Source: Paraescarpia echinospica
Taxonomy: Eukaryota; Annelida; Polychaeta; Sabellida; Siboglinidae
Direction: 5' to 3'
Assembly (NCBI GenBank): GCA_020002185.1
Contig: CM034531.1
Location: 87,492,249 to 87,556,248 of the forward strand
Length of the DNA stretch: 64,000 bases
How positions within the stretch are numbered: the first letter of the stretch is position 1; each line of letters starts with the position of its first letter. Shown here piece after piece: positions 56,881-64,000 of this stretch. The notes under the pieces are model-generated. The model did not search any database. It was not told where the DNA came from and worked only from the letters and a program-made list of their open reading frames with translations. Both the position numbers and the translations under genes were made by a program.

Positions 56881-59699
56881 AAAGATTGTGTTCATGAGCC
56901 ACCAATGTACTATATAAAGGGTCGTCACTTTTTTGTCTAAAACTAATTTTAGATCGACATTGTTTTGTTTCGATTGACAAATTGTTCTAGTGGCATATGT
57001 CTTTATAAAGGAAAGCAGTTTGTCCAGAACCCTTTACTCTGGAAATAACACATGCCAATTCACTGGCTCTTGTTGGGTATCTATGATGAACCATTTCAAC
57101 AGTTGCTCTTAAATATGCTGGTGCATTACCATTGATGAAACTGAACACGTGGCCCAACTTTAACTCTTCTACTTTATATTCAACATGGAGTATTCCAACG
57201 GTCTTAAATTCATTAGCACCAGCAAGGAACATCAGTGGAGCATTTAACATAAATCTGATAATTTTATTCTGTGTTCACTACTTCTACTTCTTTCTGGATA
57301 ATCCACTATACTAAGCTGAACATGTGTAATTAAAATGACATTGAATCAAAGCAGAGACTAGTAGTTTTTTGTTTTTATACTAAACCTTCTGGCGTTCCTG
57401 TACAAAAAAAAACTAAGTTTATTTGAAGTTTTAGAAAGGATATTACAAGCTATAATATCACCAGAAACGGACTGATCTTAAGTCACCCCTAAATATGTGA
57501 CACGTGACTTTGACTCAATGACATTTCCATTGCATACAACATTAAGATTGTTACATTTGTACAATTTTCTCTTCCTTCCAAACAGGATGGATTGTGTTTC
57601 TTTTCCAAATGGAGATACATTTTTTTATCGATTAACCATTCACTGACGGATTCCAGCTCCGAACATCTAGTTGCATCTATTTCTGCTAAATCTTGTCCCG
57701 AGGCAAGCAAGACTGAGTTGTCCGCATATAACAATAGCTTGCAATTAACTGCAGCAGATATGTCGTTTACATATAACAGGAAGAGTAGAGGCCCAAGTAT
57801 TGAACCCTGTGGTACACCGCAAGTGTCAAACGCTTTTTGCAAATCCATAATATACCAAGCCTGTGTAATAGCCATTATCACATTCTTGTTTAATGTAATC
57901 GGTTAGGTGTATCATGCATGTATCAGTGGAATACGATGACCGAAAATCAGATTGAAATTCATATAGTAGTTTATGCTCCGTTAAAAAGTCATTTAGTTGA
58001 TTGAAGACAATTTTTTCGAACACTTGATAAATTATACTTAATACTGAATGTTGTCTATAGTTCTCAACACCAGTCTTATTCTTCTTTTTATACAATAGAA
58101 AAACCCTGGCCATCTTCAAGTCATCGGGGATATTTCCAGTAGTTATAGATAAGTGAATAAGAAGTTTTCCTATGACAGAAGAACCATCTGTAACAAATCT
58201 AGCAGACAGTTAATCTAAACGTGTTGCCTTACTAGCGCTTATGCTATTTAATATATTCAACACTTGTTCTACAGTTACACAGCCTAGACCAAACGTATTA
58301 TTTGATACATTTTGTTTATGATAAAAGCAACAACGTGAGTTTGACCAAATCGACCAGAACATGGTGGTAGCTACTCAACGAGCGATGAAGCAATAACAGT
58401 TAAATAATCATTAAAATATTCCGCGACCTCCCGTTTATCAAAGCATACTTAATCTTCAAATTTCAGACTAATGCGTTTAGGTTTGGTTTTACATTTTGAC
58501 GATGAGCCAGCCTCTTTCAGAATTTACCACAGCTTTTTTGGTCGATTTTGATTCTCATTTACAGCATGTACATAATACTGAGATTTAGCTTTATCTTTTT
58601 TTATTTGACCCTATGTCTGTGATAGACAAACATCTTGTTATCCGATTAATTTTTTTACTTTCTAAACTTACGTAAATAATTATCCCTTTGACTGATTAAG
58701 TTAAGTATTTCGCAGGACATCCAAGGTTTTGCTCGTTGTTTAATTCGAACCTCGTTATATTGGACCAGTTTATCAAGAACTGGTAAGAATTTTGAATTAA
58801 AGTTTCCCCATACAATATCAACATTGTTACAACTTAATACATATGTCCAGTCCAGGTCATCTAGGTTGTGTAAGAACTTATCTTTACTATAATGTTTAGA
58901 GCAACGCATTTGAAATGTACTATGCTTGTTCACTGACACTCTTTTTACCTTTCTCGTAAAATAAGTTATTAAATTGTCGCTAATCCCAACACTGAGAACG
59001 CCTGATTGGCATATTTTCTCTTAATCAGTTAATAAAATAAGGTCAAAAGCAGATTCACTAATAGTACTTATTCTGGTAGGTTCTGCAATCAATTGCTTAA
59101 AGCCAAATGAATGTTCAAAATTGAACAGAACATTTACCAAAACATTGTTTCTAGATGGCATCAAAACATTAGTATTAAAATCTCCAAGCAAAATGCATTC
59201 ACTAAAATCGGTTCCTTCATTAAATGACAATTATAAAAGTTCGTAAAAGTTACATTGTCTCGGTGGCCTGTAACAGATCCCTGTCAGTACGTGACGCGTT
59301 TTAGGCAGGAGGACGTCCGCCCACACACTTTCCATGCCGTCGCTTAGTAAGTCTTGACGTGGGTTAAATACAAAGCAGCTTCGGATATAAAGACACACAG
59401 ACACCACCTCCGTTCCGGTTGCGGTCATGAGGAAGGAAGGACTGAATATCCGAGAAGTTCGACCTCCGAATCCTCAACCGAGTCATCAAATCACGTTTCA
59501 TGCACTGACACCAATTACTGCTGCCTTTGTTTTTGATGCAAGTACATTGAGTTCATTCAGTTTAAGCAATGACATTCTGGCGTTTAGGTGACTAAAGTGT
59601 ATTCCTTTTCTTAGAAACCACTCGAATTGCTCGGAGTCAGCGTCAGATGGCGGGATCGTGATGGTGTCGGAGGTCTGCTGTGGATCTTGCAAGGGTCGG

Positions 59700-59930
59700 T
59701 TGTCAGATGGTGAATCTGACACCACTGATTCGCCCAGAATATCGGGCTGGCCAACGCCTCCAATGTACACTTGTTACATACCAAAGGGATGCACTCTCCT
59801 GCACTGATAGCATCCGCATACACGTGTGTTGGCATGCCACCTCACTTTATATGTGTCCATCTATCACACACATCGCAGGCGACGGCCTTGCTACTGGACC
59901 TTACCCCTTACCCGCAGTTCACACAGGGGC
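59700..59930 (-). pseudogene. PHD-type zinc finger of the LINE
   Basis: Minus frame: CPCVNCG, stop, GVRSSSKAVACDVCDRWTHI, K, stop (TGA, probably from TGC/TGT), GGMPTHVYADAISAGECIPL, VCNKCTLEAL. Pattern C-x-C-x2-C ... C-x2-C ... W-x-H ... (C lost) ... C-x2-C matches a PHD/RING-like Cys4-His-Cys3 finger as found near the N-terminus of several LINE families. Two stops. Confidence 0.65.
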
Positions 59931-60222
59931 ACTTGGGAGTCATGGTTACGGTCGGTCCTGGACACGGATGGATGTCTCCACATGACAGCAGGTTTAGCGT
60001 CGGCTTGGCATATAACGGGATCGGTGACGCGTATAATTGGCTTGCATGCCAGTTTCTAAAATCACTTGGCAAATGTCTGGATTGTTCTGCCGTTGCTCGG
60101 ATACCTAGAGTGGCGATCACGGGTAGCAGTATCACAACAATCAATAACAATGTCAATACTGAACGATTGGAATACTCTCCACCAGTTTTGATGTTTCGGT
60201 GGGACGTAGATGTCTCTTCCAC
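59908..60222 (-). pseudogene. LINE N-terminal region with hydrophobic segment and degenerate 2A-like motif
   Basis: Minus frame MEETSTSHRNIKTGGEYSNR, then SVLTLLLIVVILLPVIATLG (a hydrophobic segment of about 20 residues), then LLSCGDIHPCPGPTVTMTPK. The consensus for ribosome-skipping 2A peptides is D-(V/I)-E-x-N-P-G-P. Here it is D-I-H-P-C-P-G-P, so Glu and Asn are replaced. 2A-like sequences are known from APE-type LINEs. This copy is unlikely to skip. The frame ends in a TAA inside the following zinc finger (VNCG*). Confidence 0.6.
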
Positions 60223-60919
60223 GTCTCTTCCGATGTGTACCCTATATTGGGTTAGATCAATCGGCTTCGTACAGAAAGACTAGTTTAATTTGACTTGATC
60301 TCAAGCTGGCACATCCGGTCAAGCGTGACGTGAAGCCAACGATCTCACTGTTGTTGTCTCGCATGACTGGTCACTGCTTGTTAATGTCACAGGTGCATCC
60401 AGAGAATGTAAAAATGGTAAAATCTGAAAAAGGCACACCAACTTACTACAAGTACGTAGGCCGATAAAGTCCTGGTGCAATCGTTAAGATATATGTGACG
60501 AATTAGCGCTATGTCATGACTCAAATTTGTATAGTACACAATATTTAGAGGATAATATTTTAGGCGCAGCCACGGTGCAGCTTGGTCACGTGCTCTCAAA
60601 AAAATATGTATTATAAAATCAAATCTCGTTTGATGTATTATTTATTCGGAATTCATGTTTGTTTCTATATTTATGTTCAATTGTGTCCAGTCTTAGGTCA
60701 TGCATCACAAATAACTGACTGCTGTTTTTTTTTATCTCCATTTGCTTTAAAAAAAATTACAAATCGATACAATGACTCATTGTCGGGTATGACAAATAGG
60801 CACCTGAGGCACCGTATGAATGATTTAGCACCCATAGGAGACCCGTAACATATTATTTGATTTATATATATTATACACTTGAAATTATGATACTTTCGTT
60901 ATTTTACCTGCACTACTAG
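60223..60919 (+). other. Intron sequence before the linker exon
   Basis: No coding signal beyond short frames. It ends with the acceptor TGCACTACTAG at 60909-60919. Confidence 0.6.
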
Positions 60920-61164
60920 GTGGTCGTCCCGTAACGCAAGACGCCACCGGAGCCAAAGCCGACCCGGTCCCGACTAACGACAAGCCGCAGCGAGACGACA
61001 AAGAAGGCCTCGCCAATCGCCTAAGGCGGGAAGCTGCGCAGGAGAAAATGAAACGAAACAAAAGAAAGGGGGACCAAGAAAGAGTTGAACTGAAAGAACG
61101 AATGGGTTTGGTTGAGCTATTCAAACTAGCACTTGGCGGAGGAGATTCTTCGGAGGACAAGAAG
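60920..61164 (+). CDS. Kinase-like/MIB-repeat gene, charged linker exon
   Basis: Entered in phase 1 (GT completes Gly with the previous exon) and left in phase 0 at GACAAGAAG|GTGTGT. It encodes 82 residues: (G)GRPVTQDATGAKADPVPTN, DKPQRDDKEGLANRLRREAA, QEKMKRNKRKGDQERVELKE, RMGLVELFKLALGGGDSSED, KK. Highly charged, likely a long helix or coiled coil joining the kinase-like domain to the repeats. The donor has a GTGTGT core, weaker than consensus, but the frame continues correctly into the exon at 61613. Confidence 0.7.
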
Positions 61165-61612
61165 GTGTGTTTGTATGGAGTTTTCGAGAGACAGAAATGT
61201 TATGCAAATATGGTGAATACAAATTACTAACCATGAGATATGCATATAACGAAGTCGTGGGATATCCAGAGTGGCCATACTATATAGTTCATTAGTCGGG
61301 TCGTCTGGAAGTTTGTGTAATTCGCAAATGGAACGGAATGAGCGGACTCGTCTGCGGATCGTGATATTTATTGTGATCACTACACATACATAATTGCTAC
61401 AAGTGCAAGTAACTGGTTAATATGAAAAAAACAAATGCGTGATATATGTGTATGCGAAAATGTGCTTATTACTTATTCATTGACGCTTATTCCATTACAT
61501 CTACCCCCAGTCATATTTTAAGTTATCGCCATCATCCATTGGAATACTACAGCAAATACAATCTTACACCATTTCGTAGTATTTGTACAACTCATGATGG
61601 TTTTTCTCTCAG

Positions 61613-61711
61613 AAACTTGGCGTGGGTGATCGCGTGCGGGTTGACACCGACGAGTCCAAAGCCGTACGCTTACAAGAATACTACGGCGGGTGGAACAGGT
61701 CAATGATACCG
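61613..61711 (+). CDS. Kinase-like/MIB-repeat gene, first half of MIB-type repeat 1
   Basis: Acceptor TTTTTCTCTCAG, donor ATACCG|GTGAGC, phase 0 at both ends, 33 codons: KLGVGDRVRVDTDESKAVRL, QEYYGGWNRSMIP. 'VGD.VRV..D...LK.LQE.HGGWN..M' is the first half of the SH3-like repeat of Mind bomb E3 ligases, which there recognises Notch-ligand tails. This suggests an adaptor role, not necessarily a ligase: no RING is seen. Confidence 0.8.
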
Positions 61712-62089
61712 GTGAGCTAATGTTGTAACATACATTGATGTCACTAGGATATTCCTTTGTAGAAAGCAGATAAAACAAACGGTTAGAACAGTTGGACAGA
61801 TAAGTTGTGCAGCAGTTACGCTTTTCATCAATGGCTGTACAAATACAATAACATTAGCATATAATGTTAAACAAAATATTTTAAAATCTATATATAAAAA
61901 CAACACCCTCATTTATGGTTGCGGAAAGCGAACTTGCGTATCAATAAAGTATGTTACCTTCTAAGATTTATATGTGCGATAGCGTGCAAATGCAATGAGA
62001 TCTGTATAATTAAAATTATGAATTTTTTAGTATGTTCATAAAAGAGTGTTGAAAACAAACTATTACTGAAAAGATTCAATTCCCGACAG

Positions 62090-62202
62090 TACCTTGGAAA
62101 GGTCGGCGTCGTTAAAGCTAACATACCCAACAGCATCCAAGTGAAGAGTGGCAAGGTTGATGTGACAAACACGGTGAACGTGCAGTTTTCGGACGGGAAA
62201 GT
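62090..62202 (+). CDS. Kinase-like/MIB-repeat gene, second half of MIB-type repeat 1
   Basis: Acceptor CAATTCCCGACAG, donor GGGAAAGT|GTAAGT, entered in phase 0 and left in phase 2. It reads YLGKVGVVKANIPNSIQVKS, GKVDVTNTVNVQFSDGKV. 'Y(I/L)GK.G.V......(I/V).VQF......' completes the Mind-bomb-type repeat begun in the previous exon. A 13-residue insert (SIQVKSGKVDVTN) lengthens the loop before NVQF. Confidence 0.8.
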
Positions 62203-62905
62203 GTAAGTCTGTTATATGTAATTTTTTCCTAAGACCTGAACGTTGTAGAATATATATCGTCATAACAAAACCAATGCAGAAAACCAAGCATACACACGCG
62301 CACGCATGCACGCACGCATTCACGCAAACACACACACAGTCACTCACAATATATAGTATGAACTACTGCCACTTTCACATGTATTTAATAACACACAATT
62401 GTTCGGGATCGTCGGCGTAGTGCGCTAGGCATTGTACGATCGGGCGTCGATATTCCGTCATATGTACGGTTGTCGATATTACTATAGGTTGGCGTACCAT
62501 CCAGCACTGTTACAATTGTGTGACGTTGATGACGATACCGAGGAGGACTCGACAATTCCTTTTAAAAGGTACTACACACGAAGCCACAGTGTAAACACAC
62601 GCACACATAGACTCTCACACACATCCTCGTACGCACGCACCCCCCACATAAACACACACATTCACATGCACGCACACGCACATGTACACGCGCATGCACA
62701 CGCACACGCATTCGCACAAGAGTATTATATTATGTTAACTTTTGTGAACTTTTTTCAACATTACTTTACTTTGACCTCACCCTAATATCAATGATTTTGC
62801 TTAATTAGGCCGATATAGAAGATAACATAGTTTCTTGACTATCAGCAATTCAGTTGCATCTACAGTAGGCAGAATACATTTATGTAGATGCCGACATAAT
62901 TTTAG
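62203..62905 (+). other. Intron with CA-rich simple repeats
   Basis: Contains [14 protein letters not shown] repeats at 62291-62340 and 62590-62720. No exon seen; ends with the acceptor CATAATTTTAG. Confidence 0.6.
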
Positions 62906-62993
62906 GTATGATGTCGTACACATCGAGAAAGACAAATCTAAGGCAATGAGACTTCAAGAAGGACATGGCGGTTGGAACAACAAAATGGACTTT
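62906..62993 (+). CDS. Kinase-like/MIB-repeat gene, first half of MIB-type repeat 2
   Basis: Entered in phase 2 (first G completes Val) and left in phase 0 at GACTTT|GTGAGT. It reads (V)YDVVHIEKDKSKAMRLQE, GHGGWNNKMDF. Same half-repeat as 61613-61711, with GHGGWN...M closer to the Mind bomb consensus. The next half (Y.GK.G...) is expected beyond the window, since 62994-64000 holds only LINE sequence. Confidence 0.78.
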
Positions 62994-63237
62994 GTGAGTA
63001 TTTAAGGGAGTTTTGTCATTAATATATTGATGGTATATTGGTTGGTCGTTTCGATCCGCCTGCTTGCATCACACATGATTTATCCAGGTCTACTAAAAAC
63101 GTAAGCCGTACGGTAACATTACCTATTAATTGTACCTCATTCTGTGCTGCAAAAAGATACCACAAATGCTTATCGTTTCAATATACAGCCTCCGTAATCC
63201 CATTGGTGGTCCACAGTTATACTAGGGGACCGTCCTT

Positions 63238-64000
63238 ATGAGCTCATACGCTCGAATTCGCTCTTTAATATCGAATCTGATCACTGGTGATCTTGTATAC
63301 TGGAAACCGTTAAAAGCATGTCTTACCTCTCTACTTGACACAATTACAGATATTATAAATACGTCACTATGGTCGGGAATTTTTTCAAACGATTTTAAAC
63401 ATGCATATGTAAACCCCCTCCTCAAGAAGACAACCCTTACTAAAGATAACTTCCAGGATTATAGACCAGTTTTTAATTTCAGTTTACTTTCCAAAATACT
63501 TGAAAAAAATTGTGGTAAAACGCCTTGAATCTCACATTAAATCAAACGGCTTGTGGAATTAATTATAATCTGCGTAGAAACACCTCCATTCGACGGAAAC
63601 TGCCCTAGTAAAATTCATAATGACGTTACTTTAAATATGGATAAAGGTAACGTAACAGCGCTTAGCTTGCTAGATCTCTCTGCTGCCTTAGATACAATTG
63701 ATCACGCCAATTTCATAAATCATCTGTCTTTATTGAATGGTGTATCCGGCACAATTTAAAGTTTTTTGTTATATGCAACACGTACGCATCAAATAGTGAA
63801 TATTTGGGATTTCGTTTCATCAGCACTCCCTATTTCATGAGGTGTTCCTCAGGCCTTAGGGTTCTGTCTTTGGACCATTCATTACCTTTCTCTTTCGACA
63901 CAACACCTCTGAGCTCAGATATTGACAGTCATAATATAAATCTTTATGCAGATGATACCCAGATATACATTTATTTATCTAAGCCTAATATTAATTGCTT
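63238..64000 (+). mobile_element. L2/CR1-like LINE RT fragment continuing past the window
   Basis: Plus-strand motifs in shifting frames: SSYARIRSLISNLITGDLVY, HAYVNPLLKKTTLTKDNFQD, YRPVFNFSLLSKILEK, ALSLLDLSAALDTIDHANFI (A motif; LLDLSAAFDTIDH in active elements), a GVPQ block with a stop, and NLYADDTQIYI at about 63945 (C motif, intact). Several stops. It lies in the downstream intron of the kinase/MIB gene, in sense orientation, and is cut by the window end. Confidence 0.85.

Larger units (their letters stand above)
56885..60222 (-). mobile_element. LINE with PHD finger and 2A-like motif, near full length, antisense in the intron
   Basis: Minus-strand order: hydrophobic N-terminus and 2A-like motif (59908-60222), PHD-type Cys/His finger (59700-59930), endonuclease (59021-59770), linker (58655-58939), RT (57489-58119) and C-terminal tail VEELKLGHVFSFINGNAPAY then VHHRYPTRASEL (56987-57250). 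RT blocks seen: NYRQHSVLSIIYQVFEKIVF, GVPQGSILGPLLFLLYVNDI, LLLYADNSVLLASG (YADN instead of YADD). Many frameshifts and stops. The structure places it with jockey/CR1/L2-type elements; the clade was not determined. Confidence 0.88.

Overview
The window reads as animal genomic DNA: single-copy exons with GT/AG junctions are scattered through long introns packed with transposable-element remnants, microsatellites and one large satellite array. The mix of elements (CR1-like and L2-like LINEs, a Penelope-like element, tRNA-derived SINEs, TTAA-target DNA transposons, a PIF/Harbinger-like element) and a kinase-like protein with Mind-bomb-type repeats suggest a lophotrochozoan, most likely a mollusc. 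That assignment is inference. The 1000 Ns at 15501-16500 look like a fixed-size scaffold gap.

Two host genes can be supported on the plus strand. (1) A TGF-beta superfamily ligand: a signal-peptide exon at 14578-14906, a mature-domain exon at 16642-16757 with the start of the cystine knot, and the last exon at 20090-20221 ending in the CxC motif. The exon phases require at least one further exon, and the assembly gap is the obvious place for it. The usual inter-chain cysteine is replaced by lysine. (2) A gene at 55612-62993, open at both ends: a kinase-like C-lobe exon, a charged linker exon, then exon pairs encoding Mind-bomb-type repeats, with compatible phases throughout. Minus-strand relatives of the C-lobe exon lie at 35769-35976 (apparently intact) and about 44982-45188 (decayed).

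The rest is mostly mobile DNA. Left part (0-14 kb): a repeated putative exon, a 1 kb block duplicated at 36.7 kb, a CR1-like LINE, a Harbinger-like element abutting a LINE with an uninterrupted RT, and a TTAA-target THAP-domain transposon nested in a SINE. Middle (17-35 kb): a TTAA-target transposon and a SINE in the last TGF-beta intron, a 5.9 kb satellite of 63/64-bp monomers with higher-order structure, and a LINE whose RT has been deleted so that its endonuclease and C-terminus are fused in frame. Right part (38-64 kb): CR1-like copies on both strands, one carrying an SGNH esterase region, a Penelope-like element with a GIY-YIG remnant, a TA-flanked fold-back element, and an antisense LINE (PHD finger and a degenerate 2A-like motif) inside the first seen intron of the kinase/MIB gene.

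I did not find bacterial operons, CRISPR arrays, rRNA genes or convincing functional tRNA genes. Exon boundaries were read by eye from splice consensus, phase and family motifs.
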